Positions 47,927-57,573 are shown, numbered from the stretch's first letter. The stretch: DNA of 64,000 bases from Actinomyces naeslundii (GCF_001956585.1 NZ_MSRR01000007.1:92367-156366), one strand, 5' to 3'. Notes: a model not told the origin generated them from the letters alone. Numbers and translations are program-made.

Positions 47927-48460
47927 CTAGTCCCCGTCCCGCTCCTGCTCGGCAAGACGACGCGCCACGGGCTTAGGAACCAGGGAGTCGTGGGCACGCA
48001 CGTAGCCGTAAAGCCATCGCCATCCCCCCAGGAACACCAGGAGGAAGGTGCCGGTCATCAGCCCCCAGGAGGCGCTGGCCGAGACATCGTTGAGCGCGCC
48101 CTGCGTCAGCTCGCGCAGCACGGTCCAGGTCACCCAGGTCAGACCTGCGACGATGAGCCCCTCGGGCAGCGCCATCTCCAGGTGGTCGGGGCGACGGCGT
48201 CGAAGGCACCAGGTGACCGCCCAGGCGACAACCACTGCCACAACCGCCTGCCACACCGGGGTGACAACCTGGCTCAACGTATGCGTGGAGGCGGCACCGA
48301 ACAGGGCCACGAGCACCACGGCGGCCAGGTCCGCAGGCACCACCAGCCACCAGCGAGTCCTGCGCTCACGGATCCAGGGGCAGTCGACCCCGTCGGGAAG
48401 AGCCGGGGTGAAGGAGATCGTCCGCTGTCCAGCGGGACGCTCCTGCCCGTCAGGGCTCAA
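47927..48460 (-). CDS. DUF3054 family membrane protein
   Basis: 177 residues with four membrane segments (WWLVVPADLAAVVLVALFGA, VWQAVVAVVVAWAVTWCL, a middle LPEGLIVAGLTWVTWTVLREL and SASWGLMTGTFLLVFLGGWRW). This matches the actinobacterial DUF3054 pattern, whose Mycobacterium member Rv1342c lies near rph/rdgB. The TTG start overlaps the stop of the MBL gene by 4 bases (TTGA). Function unknown. Confidence 0.8.
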   Translation of the reverse strand: MSPDGQERPAGQRTISFTPALPDGVDCPWIRERRTRWWLVVPADLAAVVLVALFGAASTHTLSQVVTPVWQAVVAVVVAWAVTWCLRRRRPDHLEMALPEGLIVAGLTWVTWTVLRELTQGALNDVSASASWGLMTGTFLLVFLGGWRWLYGYVRAHDSLVPKPVARRLAEQERDGD

Positions 48461-49254
48461 AGCTCCCAGACAGCGTCCGCCGTCGCCGCCTCCAACGGAC
48501 CTGAGTAGACCGATGCGGCCTCCTTGAGCGGTACGGCCGGATCCGTCCAGGGCTGGATGTGAGTGAGGACCAGGTGACCGGCACCGCTCTGGGCGGCCAG
48601 CTCCCCGGCGCGCAGGCCGGTCATGTGCATCCCGCCCACCGTGTCGCGGCCCTCGACGAAGGCCGCCTCAGCCAGAAGAAGGTCCACTCCCCGGGCCATG
48701 TCGCTCATGCCCTGACAGACGTCGGTGTCCCCGGTGAAGGCGAGGCTGACCCGCCGCGTCGGGTCCTCCTCACTCGGCCCCTCGATCCGGTACCCGTAGG
48801 CCTCCACCGGGTGGAGCGCCTCGAAGGGCGAGATCACCATGGGGCCCACGCTGTACGACCTGCCGGGCACCGCGGTGACGAAGCCGAACTCGGTGGCATA
48901 GCGCTCACTCGGCGGCACACCGTCAACCCCCTGCAGGCGTTCCAGCAGCTCCGAGGGCCCCAGACAGGCGACTGGCCCGAGCGCCCCGGTGGGCAGCCAG
49001 CGCCGGTAGACGTGCATCCCCACCAGATCGACCATATGGTCGGCATGGCAATGGGAGATCGCGATGGCGTCGAGCTGGGCAGGATCGAGGTGACGCAGCA
49101 GCTGCCCCATCGAGCCCGGCCCGAGGTCCAGCACGATCGAGTAGGTACGCAGCGCGCCGTCGGCATCGACTCCGTCGGCCTGTACCAGGTAGGAGGAGGC
49201 CGAGGACTGAGGACCCGACATGGATCCCGAGCAGCCGATAATCGTGAGTCTCAT
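48457..49254 (-). CDS. MBL-fold phosphodiesterase, Rv1339 type
   Basis: Metallo-beta-lactamase-fold hydrolase, 265 residues. Motifs: IIGCSGSMSGPQSSASSYLV, IVLDLGPGSMG, metal-binding ISHCHADHMVDLVG, LAFTGDTDVC and LVLTHIQPW. It starts 8 bases after the murI stop, the same order as mycobacterial murI-Rv1339. Rv1339 is reported to be an atypical cAMP phosphodiesterase, so a cyclic nucleotide role is plausible; RNase Z-like activity is the alternative. Confidence 0.9.
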   Translation of the reverse strand: MRLTIIGCSGSMSGPQSSASSYLVQADGVDADGALRTYSIVLDLGPGSMGQLLRHLDPAQLDAIAISHCHADHMVDLVGMHVYRRWLPTGALGPVACLGPSELLERLQGVDGVPPSERYATEFGFVTAVPGRSYSVGPMVISPFEALHPVEAYGYRIEGPSEEDPTRRVSLAFTGDTDVCQGMSDMARGVDLLLAEAAFVEGRDTVGGMHMTGLRAGELAAQSGAGHLVLTHIQPWTDPAVPLKEAASVYSGPLEAATADAVWEL

Positions 49255-49262
49255 GCAGATCC

Positions 49263-50135
49263 TTAATGGGCGGTGGGGAGCAAGGAAAAACCGGGCGTCT
49301 CGGCGCGAGCACCCGCAGCATCGGAGGCGGAGTCCACGCGCTCAACGTCGCCGACCTCGGGGCCGAGAAAGCGTCGGGCCAGCACTGAGAAGGCCCTCGG
49401 GTCCCCGGTGGAGCGGAACTCGTGACGCGGTTCGTTGGCCTCGGGGCCACGCAGAAGACCCTTGCTGGCCAGAGCCCGGTAGACGTCCTTGGCGGTCTCA
49501 TCGGAGGAGGTCACCAGGGCGACCTCCTCCCCCATGACATAAGAGATCGGTCCTACCAGCAGGGGGTAGTGGGTACAGCCCAGGATGAGGGTGTCGACGC
49601 CGGCGGCCTTGATGGGAGCCAGGTAGTCCTCGGCGACGTCGAGCACCTCGGGTCCGGTGGTCACGCCTCGTTCAGCGAGCTCGACGAAGCGCGGGCAGGC
49701 CTGTGAGAAGAGCTCGACGCCGGGAACGGCCTGGAGCGCGTCGTCATAGGCGCGCGAGTCGACCGTCCCCCGGGTGGCGATCAGGCCCACCCGACCGTTA
49801 CGGGTCACCCCGGCAGCCGTGCGCGCGGCCGGGTGAATCACCTCGATCACCGGAACACCCCGCCCCAGGGTGTAGCGCTCACGCGCATCGTGCAGGACGG
49901 CCGCGGAAGCGGTGTTGCAGGCGATGACGAGCAGCTTGACCCCGCGGTCCACGAGCTCGTCCATGATGCTCAGGGCCAGGGAGCGGACCTCGGCGATGTC
50001 TCGGGGGCCATAGGGGCCGTTGGCGGTGTCCCCGATGTACAGCACCTGCTCGTGAGGCAGCTGGTCGAGGACGGAACGAGCGACGGTGAGACCACCGACA
50101 CCAGAGTCGAACATCCCGATCGGAGCATCATTCAC
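49263..50135 (-). CDS. murI: Glutamate racemase
   Basis: Supplies D-glutamate for peptidoglycan. 290 residues, GTG start. Both catalytic Cys segments are present: [14 protein letters not shown] and [24 protein letters not shown] and [12 protein letters not shown] define the substrate pocket. An extra C-terminal ~30 residues ([18 protein letters not shown]) is beyond the family norm. Part of the clpS-DUF2017-murI-MBL series. Confidence 0.96.
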   Translation of the reverse strand: MNDAPIGMFDSGVGGLTVARSVLDQLPHEQVLYIGDTANGPYGPRDIAEVRSLALSIMDELVDRGVKLLVIACNTASAAVLHDARERYTLGRGVPVIEVIHPAARTAAGVTRNGRVGLIATRGTVDSRAYDDALQAVPGVELFSQACPRFVELAERGVTTGPEVLDVAEDYLAPIKAAGVDTLILGCTHYPLLVGPISYVMGEEVALVTSSDETAKDVYRALASKGLLRGPEANEPRHEFRSTGDPRAFSVLARRFLGPEVGDVERVDSASDAAGARAETPGFSLLPTAH

Positions 50136-50144
50136 ACCGCGAGA

Positions 50145-50834
50145 CTATGCGGGCCCTGTGCCCCCGAACAGCGCGGATACCAGTGATTCCTGCCACCAGG
50201 TGACCATGTCGTAGACCAGTGCCGTGCCCCGGTACCACTGCTCGTGAGCAGTCTCGCTCTCGGAGGCCTCCTGGGAGGCGACGTCGTGGACGCGCCCGGC
50301 GTCCTGCGCCGACTCGATGCCCAGGCGTTGGGCCAGCACGAGGCGGATGTCGTTGATCGCACCGAGCCACTCGGCTTCCTGACCGATCGGAACCAGTACC
50401 GTTGCCTCGGGGCCCGACGGCGCCCGCAGCTCGGCGGCCATCCGCGCCAGACGGTCGACCTTGCCACTGCGGAGGCGCGCCCGGGTCAGGCTGCTCACCT
50501 CCATCGCGGTGACCGGATCCTCTGAGGCCTCAGGCAGCAGGACACCGACGACGGGATCGCTCGCCGGCCGGCCGGTGTGAACGTGGTTGGAGGACTGGTC
50601 GAGATCGAAGTCCAGAGCCGCCAGGACCTCCCGGTCCCGCTCGCTCTCTCCCGGGCGCCCCGGATCGCTGCGAGTTGACGGCAGGACGGTGGACCCGCCT
50701 GCATCCTCGTCAGTGGGCTCGTCCGACTGAAGGATGGCCCTGACCTCAAGGGCCAACCGGGCCAGGAGCTCGCGTTCCCAGTCATCGAGGCCGCAGGCCA
50801 GCCCCTGGGAGACTCGGCGGAAGGCTCGCATCAC
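50145..50834 (-). CDS. DUF2017 family protein
   Basis: 229 residues, a conserved actinobacterial family found beside clpS and murI. It has an N-terminal LLARLALEVRAIL helix and a C-terminal LGAINDIRLVLAQRLGIE pair that fit the family; the middle is charged and variable. The GTG overlaps the clpS stop by four bases (GTGA), so it is translationally coupled to ClpS. Biochemical role unknown. Confidence 0.88.
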   Translation of the reverse strand: MMRAFRRVSQGLACGLDDWERELLARLALEVRAILQSDEPTDEDAGGSTVLPSTRSDPGRPGESERDREVLAALDFDLDQSSNHVHTGRPASDPVVGVLLPEASEDPVTAMEVSSLTRARLRSGKVDRLARMAAELRAPSGPEATVLVPIGQEAEWLGAINDIRLVLAQRLGIESAQDAGRVHDVASQEASESETAHEQWYRGTALVYDMVTWWQESLVSALFGGTGPA

Positions 50835-51166
50835 CGCCCTCCTGCGGCATCGCTCGCGGAGCCCTCGCCGTCGTCGCCCAGAGGCTCGATCGTGGCGCGA
50901 AGGCCGTAGCCGTGCATCGCGGTGACGTCGACCTCCATGCGCTCACGGGCTCCTCGGGAGACCACGGCGCGACCGGTGGTGTGCACCTGCATCATGCGCG
51001 CCTCGGCCACGGGCAGTGAGAAACCGAAGTAGGAGTGGAAGACCCAGGTCACATAGTTCATCGTGTTGACTGGGTCGTCGTGGACCACGGTGCACCACAG
51101 GCGCTGGGCGCGGGCATACGAGTCCTCCAGAGTCTCCGGATCGACGACGGGCAGCGAGGCGCTCAT
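50831..51166 (-). CDS. clpS: ATP-dependent Clp protease adaptor ClpS
   Basis: Delivers N-degron substrates to ClpAP/ClpCP. 111 residues from the ATG at 51166 (MSASLPVVDPE). The ClpS core is intact: CTVVHDDPVNTMNYVTWVF with the N-degron-binding DDPVN segment, AEARMMQVHTTGRAVVS and GYGLRATIEP. It is divergent from pncB with a 38-base gap. It heads the clpS-DUF2017-murI-MBL-DUF3054 operon. Confidence 0.94.
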   Translation of the reverse strand: MSASLPVVDPETLEDSYARAQRLWCTVVHDDPVNTMNYVTWVFHSYFGFSLPVAEARMMQVHTTGRAVVSRGARERMEVDVTAMHGYGLRATIEPLGDDGEGSASDAAGGR

Positions 51167-51204
51167 ACCTCCAGGGTAGCGGTGAGGCGCGATAGGTTGT
51201 CCCC

Positions 51205-52623
51205 GTGAACGACTACGCGCCCACGACCGCATTCACTGCCGGAACCGCCGTTGCCTCTGTTGATGCGCCCTCGACCTCGCTGCTGACCGATATGTACGAG
51301 CTCACCATGCTTCAGGGAGCGTTGGCTTCGGGCACCGCCACGAGGCGAAGCGTCTTCGAGCTCTTCGGACGCGGGCTTCCGGCATCGCGCCGCTTCGGCG
51401 TCGTTGCGGGCACCGGACGGCTGCTGGACGCCATTGAGGCCTTCACCTTCACCCCTTCCCAGATCGACTTCCTGCACCGCACCGGGGTCGTCAACGACGA
51501 GACCCTGGACTTCCTTCGCGACTACCGCTTCACCGGCACGGTCCGCGGCTACGCCGAGGGCGAGTGCTATTTCGCCGGCTCCCCGCTGCTGACGGTTGAG
51601 GGCACCTTCGCCGAGGCCTGCATCCTGGAGACGCTGGCCCTGTCGATCTACAACTATGACTGCGCCGTCGCCTCGGCCGCCTCCCGAATGACGATTGCGG
51701 CCCACGGACGTCCTTGCGTGGACTTCGGCGCGCGCCGCGCTCATGAGCAGGCGGCCGTGGCCGCTGCCCGGGCCTCGGTGGTCGGCGGCTTCGTGGGGAC
51801 AAGCAACCTGGAGGCGGGACTGCTCTACGGGATTCCCACGGTGGGGACCTCGGCGCACTCCTTCACCCTTTTGCACGACTCCGAGGAGGATGCCTTCGCC
51901 GCTCAGGTGGCCAGTCTCGGTCCGAGCACCACCATCCTGGTGGATACCTACGACATCGCCACCGGTGTGGAGCGGGCCGTCAAGGCGGCCCGGGCAGCAG
52001 GCGGGGAGCTCGGGGCGGTGCGACTGGACTCCGGTGACCTGGTGGCTGAGGCCTTCAAGGTACGCGCCCAGCTCGATGCCCTGGGCGCGACGTCAACGAA
52101 GATCACGGTGACCAACGACCTTGATGAGCACGCCATCGCGGCGCTGGGGGCGGCCCCTGTGGACTCCTACGGCGTAGGCACCAAGCTCGTCACGGGTTCA
52201 GGGCGCCCCACCGCGGCGCTCGTCTACAAGCTGGTGGAGCGCGAGGGCGCCGACGGCACCATGGAGGAGGTCGCCAAGTTCTCCTCAGGCGGCAAGTCCA
52301 CCGTGGGAGGCCGCAAGTGGGCCGGTCGCACACTCACCTCCGAGGGGACGGCGGCCGAGGAGCTGGTGGTCTCGTCCAGCTCACAGGAACAGGGTCTGGC
52401 GGCGCTGTCCGAGGCCGGAGCCCGACCGCTCCAGGTGCTCCTGGTCGACGAGGGCCAGATCATCGAGGAGCACCGTGGCAAGGGGGCCTTGAGCGCGGCG
52501 GCGGAGCGGCACCGGGCCGCACGTGCCGAGCTGCCCTACGACGCCTGGCGCCTGAGCGACGGCGAGTCGGCGCTGCCGACCCGCCACGTCGACCTCGACG
52601 GGAGAAGCGCCACCCGGCGCTGA
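51205..52623 (+). CDS. pncB: Nicotinate phosphoribosyltransferase
   Basis: First step of the Preiss-Handler NAD pathway. 472 residues, GTG start. Family motifs: LLTDMYELTMLQGAL, VDFGARRAHEQAAV, FVGTSNLEAGLLYGIPTVGT with HSFTLL, LVDTYDIATGVERAV, VRLDSGDLVAEAF and DSYGVGTKLVTGSGRP. The divergent pncB/clpS arrangement matches Rv1330c/Rv1331 of mycobacteria. Confidence 0.96.
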   Translation: MNDYAPTTAFTAGTAVASVDAPSTSLLTDMYELTMLQGALASGTATRRSVFELFGRGLPASRRFGVVAGTGRLLDAIEAFTFTPSQIDFLHRTGVVNDETLDFLRDYRFTGTVRGYAEGECYFAGSPLLTVEGTFAEACILETLALSIYNYDCAVASAASRMTIAAHGRPCVDFGARRAHEQAAVAAARASVVGGFVGTSNLEAGLLYGIPTVGTSAHSFTLLHDSEEDAFAAQVASLGPSTTILVDTYDIATGVERAVKAARAAGGELGAVRLDSGDLVAEAFKVRAQLDALGATSTKITVTNDLDEHAIAALGAAPVDSYGVGTKLVTGSGRPTAALVYKLVEREGADGTMEEVAKFSSGGKSTVGGRKWAGRTLTSEGTAAEELVVSSSSQEQGLAALSEAGARPLQVLLVDEGQIIEEHRGKGALSAAAERHRAARAELPYDAWRLSDGESALPTRHVDLDGRSATRR

Positions 52624-52684
52624 GCCGCCCTGAGAGGACGCCGGAGCGGATCCACGTCCGCCACCCGGCCGTCGTCCAGATCGG

Positions 52685-54508
52685 TCATCGCTTGCCGACG
52701 AACCAGCGTCGCAGAGTCTGGATGCGTTTCTCGATCTCCTCGGTGGAGGCCGCTGCCACCTCCGGGCCCCCGCACACGCGTCGGAGCTCGTTGTGGACGA
52801 CACCGTGCGGCTGGCTCGAACGACGGGCCCAGGCCGCCACCAGCTGAGAGAGCTCCTTGCGGGCCGCTGCCCGACGCCGAGCATCGTCAACGCCTGAGTT
52901 CTTCCGCCTCTGCGCCTCGGCAGCGGCCTGCTTCTTCTGGGAGGCGATCTGCTTGCTCTGGCGCTGACGCAGCAGAGCGGTCACCTGCTCGGGCTCCAGC
53001 AGTCCCGGCAGCCCCAGGTACTCCTGCTCCTCGATACTGCCGACCATGGCGCCGGTCCCGAACTCGCCGCCGTCGAAGAGGACACGGTCGAACTCGGCCT
53101 GGCTGTCCATGGCCTCGAAGCCGGGCAACAGATCTGCCGAGGCGTTCTCGGTCTTGTTGGCCTCGGCGAGCAGACGGTCCTCGGGGCTGAAGAGAGCATC
53201 CTCCTGCGCCGCCGAGTCCGGGCGGCTCAGGACGTGGTCGCGGGCCACCTCCATCTCGCCAGCCAGAGCCAGTAGTGGCGTGACAGAGGGGAGGAAGACC
53301 GAGGCGGTCTCGCCACGGGCCCGCGAACGCACGAAGCGCCCCACGGCCTGGGCGAAGAACAGCGGGGTGGAGGTCGAGGTGGCGTAGACGCCCACGGCGA
53401 GCCGGGGAACGTCCACCCCCTCAGAGACCATGCGCACGGCCACCAGCCAGCGGTCGGATGAGGCGGAGAAGGCCTCGATGCGGCTGGAGGCGCCATTGTC
53501 GTCGGAGAGGACCACGGTGGGGGCCTCTCCAGTGATGGCGCGCAGCTGCTTGGCGTACGCGCGGGCCTTGGCCTGGTCTGAGGCGATGACAAGGGCTCCG
53601 GCGTCGGGCACCTGCCGGCGTACCTCGGTCAGACGCTGGTCGGCGGCGGCCAGGACCGCGGGGATCCACTCCCCCGCCGGGTCGAGCGCGGTGCGCCAGG
53701 CCTGGGACTCCAGGTCCTTGGTGAGGGGCTCGCCCAGCCGGGCCGCGACCTCATCGCCCGCCTTGGTGCGCCACCGCATCTGTCCCGAGTAGGACATGAA
53801 CATCACCGGACGCACGACACCGTCGCGCAGTGCGTCGGAGTAGCCGTAGGAGTAGTCCGCCTGGGAACGCTTCGCCCCGGAGGAGTCCTCCTTGTATCGC
53901 ACGAACGGGATCGGGGAGGTGTCGGAGCGGAAGGGCGTTCCGGTCAGGGCCAGCCGTCGACGCGCAGGGGTGAAGGCCTCACGGATCGCGTCCCCCCAGC
54001 TCAGGGCGTCCCCGCCGTGATGGATCTCGTCGAGGATGACGAGGGTACGGGCCTGGTCGGTACGGGCGCGGTGCAGGTTGGCGTTGGCAGCCACCTGCGC
54101 ATAGGTCAGGGCGACGCCGTCGAAGCGAGAGCCGAGTGCTCCTTGGGAGTTGGAGTAGGAGGGGTCGATATGGATGCCGACACGGGCGGCCGCCTCGGCC
54201 CACTGGTACTTGAGGTGCTCGGTGGGGCAGACGATCGTCACCTTGTGGACGTCACCGGAGCTGAGCAGCTCGGTGGCCACCCGCAGCGCGAAGGTCGTCT
54301 TGCCGGCCCCGGGAGTGGCCACGGCCAGGAAGTCCTGTGGCATCGTCTCCAGGTACTGCCCCAGGGCCGCGGCCTGCCAGGCGCGCAGCGACCCGGCCGT
54401 TCCCCACGCGGCGCGGCGCGGGTAGGCCGGAGAGAGGTTCTGGGCCGCTGACGTCGAGGCCCGTGTCGGGGTGGGGTGGGTCGCCTGGCCGCCACGAGCG
54501 GCGTTCAC
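52685..54508 (-). CDS. DEAD/DEAH-box helicase, actinobacterial SF2 family
   Basis: 607 residues. The GTG at 54508 is chosen because it overlaps the DUF3039 stop by four bases (GTGA); the frame further upstream is a shadow of that gene. N-lobe: RAWQAAALGQYLE, Walker A ATPGAGKTTFAL, DEIHHGGDALSWG (motif II), LTGTPFRSD. C-lobe: VRMVSEGVDVPRLAVGVYAT and QAVGRFVRSRARGETASVFL. The C-terminal ~120 residues are basic and helical (RQRQSKQIASQKKQAAAEAQ). Its role is unknown. Confidence 0.9.
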   Translation of the reverse strand: MNAARGGQATHPTPTRASTSAAQNLSPAYPRRAAWGTAGSLRAWQAAALGQYLETMPQDFLAVATPGAGKTTFALRVATELLSSGDVHKVTIVCPTEHLKYQWAEAAARVGIHIDPSYSNSQGALGSRFDGVALTYAQVAANANLHRARTDQARTLVILDEIHHGGDALSWGDAIREAFTPARRRLALTGTPFRSDTSPIPFVRYKEDSSGAKRSQADYSYGYSDALRDGVVRPVMFMSYSGQMRWRTKAGDEVAARLGEPLTKDLESQAWRTALDPAGEWIPAVLAAADQRLTEVRRQVPDAGALVIASDQAKARAYAKQLRAITGEAPTVVLSDDNGASSRIEAFSASSDRWLVAVRMVSEGVDVPRLAVGVYATSTSTPLFFAQAVGRFVRSRARGETASVFLPSVTPLLALAGEMEVARDHVLSRPDSAAQEDALFSPEDRLLAEANKTENASADLLPGFEAMDSQAEFDRVLFDGGEFGTGAMVGSIEEQEYLGLPGLLEPEQVTALLRQRQSKQIASQKKQAAAEAQRRKNSGVDDARRRAAARKELSQLVAAWARRSSQPHGVVHNELRRVCGGPEVAAASTEEIEKRIQTLRRWFVGKR

Positions 54509-54867
54509 CGACCGCCTCGCCCGAACGGGAACCGGGGGAATCGGGGGCCTTTGCCGCCTGAGTCGTCCCCACTGCGCATCTCCTCGTAGATGGACTTGCA
54601 GGTGGGGCACACCGGGTACTTCGACGGGTCGCGACCGGGCGTCCACACCTTGCCGCACAGTGCGACAACAGGACGCCCGGTGACAGCGGCCGCGGCGATC
54701 TTGTCCTTGCGGACGTAGTGTGCGAAGCGGTCCGCGTCGCCGTCGTCGGTCGACTGGAGCTCCTCGTGCTCCAGGACGGCCGTACCGACACCCTGCGTGG
54801 GCTCGGCCGCCGGGTCGATGGGGGCTCCGGGCGCTCCTGGATCAGCACTGGCGAGGACGTCTGTCAT
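54505..54867 (-). CDS. DUF3039 family protein
   Basis: 120 residues from the ATG at 54867 (MTDVLASADPG). An acidic, disordered N-terminal half is followed by FAHYVRKDKIAAAAVTGRPV and a probable zinc site: HYV..., ALCGKVW and CPTCKSIYEE, then a Gly/Arg/Phe-rich tail. The short size and HxxC-x-CxxC pattern fit DUF3039. Stop/start coupling with the downstream helicase suggests they work together. Confidence 0.88.
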   Translation of the reverse strand: MTDVLASADPGAPGAPIDPAAEPTQGVGTAVLEHEELQSTDDGDADRFAHYVRKDKIAAAAVTGRPVVALCGKVWTPGRDPSKYPVCPTCKSIYEEMRSGDDSGGKGPRFPRFPFGRGGR

Positions 54868-54961
54868 GCCGCCCAGTGTAGGTCGGACGGTGCGTACCGG
54901 CAGTCGCCCACCCCACCCTGGTCCTGTGGGGAGGCTCTCCCCGGGACGTGCGGCGCCCCCG

Positions 54962-55702
54962 TCAGGGCTTCGAGGTGAGCCGGCCGGCGGCTGCGGGGTC
55001 GACCAGCACCAGGGCGTCGTTGTGGCGCTGCATGACGGTTGCCGGCCACTCAGCACTCACCTCGCCCTCCACGAGCTGGGCGACGGCCTCGGCCTTGCCC
55101 TCGCCGGTAGCGATGAGGACGAGCTTGCGGGCCTCCATGATGGTGGCCAGCCCCTGGGTGATGCACTGGGTGGGTACTGCGTCGACGTCGCCGCCGAAGA
55201 ACCGGGCGTTGTCACGGCGGGTCTGCTCGTGAAGCTCACCGACGTGCGTGCGCGAGTCGAGGGCGCCCCCGGGCTCGTTGAATCCGATGTGCCCGTCGGA
55301 GCCGATACCGAGGATCTGCAGATCGCAGTACCCGGCCGCCGCCATCTGAGCCTCATAGTCCCGGCAGGCGGCCTCAAGATCCTCGCTCAGCGCATCCGGA
55401 CCGTGAAGCGCACCGGGACGCATGTCCACGCGGGAGCGCAGATTGGTCTCCATGAAGGTGGCGTAGCGCTCCGGGTGTCCTGCGGGCAAGCCGACGTACT
55501 CGTCAAGCATGAAGCCGGTGACCTCCGCGAAGCTGATGCGTCCGGCGGCGCAACGAGCGGCGAGCTCGTCGTACAGGGGCAGGGGCGAGGACCCGGTGGC
55601 GGTTCCCAGCACGGCTGCCGGTTTGTCCTTGAGCAGCGCCTCGATCTCGTCGGCCGCCCGCTGTGCGATCGCCTGCGCGGAATCCAGAATGACAAGCTGC
55701 AC
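54962..55702 (-). CDS. nagB: Glucosamine-6-phosphate deaminase
   Basis: Converts GlcN-6-P to fructose-6-P and ammonia, the last step of sialic acid/GlcNAc use. 246 residues, GTG start. Signatures: LGTATGSSPLPLYDEL, FMLDEYVGL, LGIGSDGHIGFNEPG (catalytic Asp/His) and LATIMEARKLVLIATG. It lies 3.4 kb from nanE, separated by an ABC exporter pair and hup. No nagA accompanies it. Confidence 0.95.
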   Translation of the reverse strand: MQLVILDSAQAIAQRAADEIEALLKDKPAAVLGTATGSSPLPLYDELAARCAAGRISFAEVTGFMLDEYVGLPAGHPERYATFMETNLRSRVDMRPGALHGPDALSEDLEAACRDYEAQMAAAGYCDLQILGIGSDGHIGFNEPGGALDSRTHVGELHEQTRRDNARFFGGDVDAVPTQCITQGLATIMEARKLVLIATGEGKAEAVAQLVEGEVSAEWPATVMQRHNDALVLVDPAAAGRLTSKP

Positions 55703-55825
55703 GATGATGTCCTCTCTGACATAACGACTGGATGTACTGAGTTTACTAATGTCTGCGAGCCGCTACATGCTTGAGCGACTTTAGATCAATCCTACCCCGA
55801 GTCATCAGAATCAATCAGTCTGTAG

Positions 55826-55850
55826 CGGTGTGACCAGCGTGATCACACCG
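55826..55850 (-). terminator. Hairpin at the end of the ABC permease gene
   Basis: An 8-base stem cggtgtga/tcacaccg (55826-55833 with 55843-55850) and 9-base loop overlap the stop codon of the permease, 124 bases ahead of nagB. No T run. Confidence 0.45.
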
Positions 55851-57573
55851 GCTGTGCATGTCCCGGCCAGGTGCGGATCGTAGCCAGAACCTGAGCCCCT
55901 CGACGATCGAGCAGCCTGCCGCCGAAGACGACTCCGCCCCATAGCGTCAGAGCGCACCAGGCGACCCCCAGCACGAGAGCCGCCCACCCCCACAGCAGCG
56001 AGCCCCGGACAACACCGTAGGCCGCAGCTGCGAGTACCGGCGAGCAGACGATGAGGAGAAGCAGCGTCGCCACCATCTGGATGATGGAGGCCACAATAGC
56101 CGTTCCCGAGGTCCGCGAGCGCATGGGACTGTCTCCGGGCGCGAGCGTCTCGTAGGGCAGCAGGACACTGGTGAGGCAGGACCAGGCCAGTGCGCAGCCG
56201 AGGAGAGCCAGGCAGGCGCCGGTCACGGCGGGCAGCGCACCCCAGTAGCCGGTCCACAGGCTCATGAGCACCTCGACGGCGAGCAGAGCGGGAACCTGCC
56301 ACAGAGCCGCTCCGACAACCCGCCCCAGACGGTCGTGTGCTCCACTGATGCCGGAGCCGATGTGGCTCCACAGGGCGGTGGAGTCCAGGCCGAGGTCGTC
56401 ATGGATCACCCAGCCCATGAACATCGCCAATGCCGGTGCCATGCACAGCAGGACCACCGGTGCGTGTCCGAGGGCGAGGCCACCCCCAAACCGTTGACCG
56501 TTGACAACGAAGACGAATCGGCTGGAGCTCATGGCGGGGACCATGATGAGAACGATCGGAATGAGCAGGACGGACAGGAGCTGGACCAGGTACCTGGGGT
56601 CCGTGCGCCAGTAGCGCAGACAGCGAGCGGCCACCGCCGCCGCGGGCTGCGGCAGCAGAGAGTCGAGCCGGCGGCTCCACGGGAGGACGTCGAGATGGCT
56701 TGCACCCCGCGCACCGAGGCGCTCACTGCCACCGCGTGAGGCGTAGGCACGCGTCCGTGTCTGCGACGTCCCCGGAGAGGTCATCACCTTGCCCACGATG
56801 CGCTGCCACAGGGGCAGCAGGGCCACGGGGAGGATCCAGGCGCCGATCGCCAGCGCCAGCGCTGCAAGCACCGAACCGGTGGCCAGGAGCCCAGGGGCGG
56901 CGAAGGCCCAGCCGAAGGGAGACAGCCCCAGTACCTGCGCGACGGTTCGAAGGTGCTGAAGGAAGCCTGCGATGTCGTCCCCGATGAGCCTGGGAACCAG
57001 GTTCGGCAGCTGGGTGGCCGCCAGGAAGGCGATGAAGGCGATGATCGCCGTCGTCTCGCGTCCTCTGCGGGAGGAGGAGATTCCCGCAGCTGTCACCACG
57101 ATCCGGGAGAGGATGACACAGGTGGCCAGGGCCGCCGGAGCGCACAGCAAGGCCAGGATTGCCGCGAGGACCTGCCCCGCCACCAACCAGGTGAGGGCCG
57201 GAACCAGACAGACAACGGCTGTCAGGCAGCCGGGGATGCCAAGGGCGCCAGCGGCCAGCAGCCCGACGGCCAGCCCTCGCGACGGAGCGGTCCAGGCAGC
57301 CATCGCTCGGGGATCAAGAGTGGAGTCGATCCCGGTGACGAGCAGCGAGACCACGGCCCAACCTGCCACCAACAGCGCCCCAAGGGCTCCCGTGAGCAGA
57401 GCGATGACCTGTGGATCCGCCTCGAGCCCAAGCCCGACGGCGCCGGCCAGCACCATGCCGAGCGCCCCCAGCCCGTAAAGGGCCCCGATTACGGTGCCGA
57501 CGATGGCCCAGGTGTTCTTGGTCAGGGCGTTGAGGGTCAGGCGCCACTTCAGCTTGACGAGGGTCGCAACCAT
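55843..57573 (-). CDS. ABC exporter permease, large ABC-2-like membrane protein
   Basis: 576 residues with about 12 membrane segments, two sets of six separated by a cytoplasmic Arg/Ser-rich loop (~270-300, TSQTRTRAYASRGGSERLG). The ATG lies within the ATPase gene, overlapping it by 25 bases, so it is its membrane partner. I do not recognise the transported substrate; the family includes lipid, peptide and drug exporters. Confidence 0.85.
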   Translation of the reverse strand: MVATLVKLKWRLTLNALTKNTWAIVGTVIGALYGLGALGMVLAGAVGLGLEADPQVIALLTGALGALLVAGWAVVSLLVTGIDSTLDPRAMAAWTAPSRGLAVGLLAAGALGIPGCLTAVVCLVPALTWLVAGQVLAAILALLCAPAALATCVILSRIVVTAAGISSSRRGRETTAIIAFIAFLAATQLPNLVPRLIGDDIAGFLQHLRTVAQVLGLSPFGWAFAAPGLLATGSVLAALALAIGAWILPVALLPLWQRIVGKVMTSPGTSQTRTRAYASRGGSERLGARGASHLDVLPWSRRLDSLLPQPAAAVAARCLRYWRTDPRYLVQLLSVLLIPIVLIMVPAMSSSRFVFVVNGQRFGGGLALGHAPVVLLCMAPALAMFMGWVIHDDLGLDSTALWSHIGSGISGAHDRLGRVVGAALWQVPALLAVEVLMSLWTGYWGALPAVTGACLALLGCALAWSCLTSVLLPYETLAPGDSPMRSRTSGTAIVASIIQMVATLLLLIVCSPVLAAAAYGVVRGSLLWGWAALVLGVAWCALTLWGGVVFGGRLLDRRGAQVLATIRTWPGHAQPV

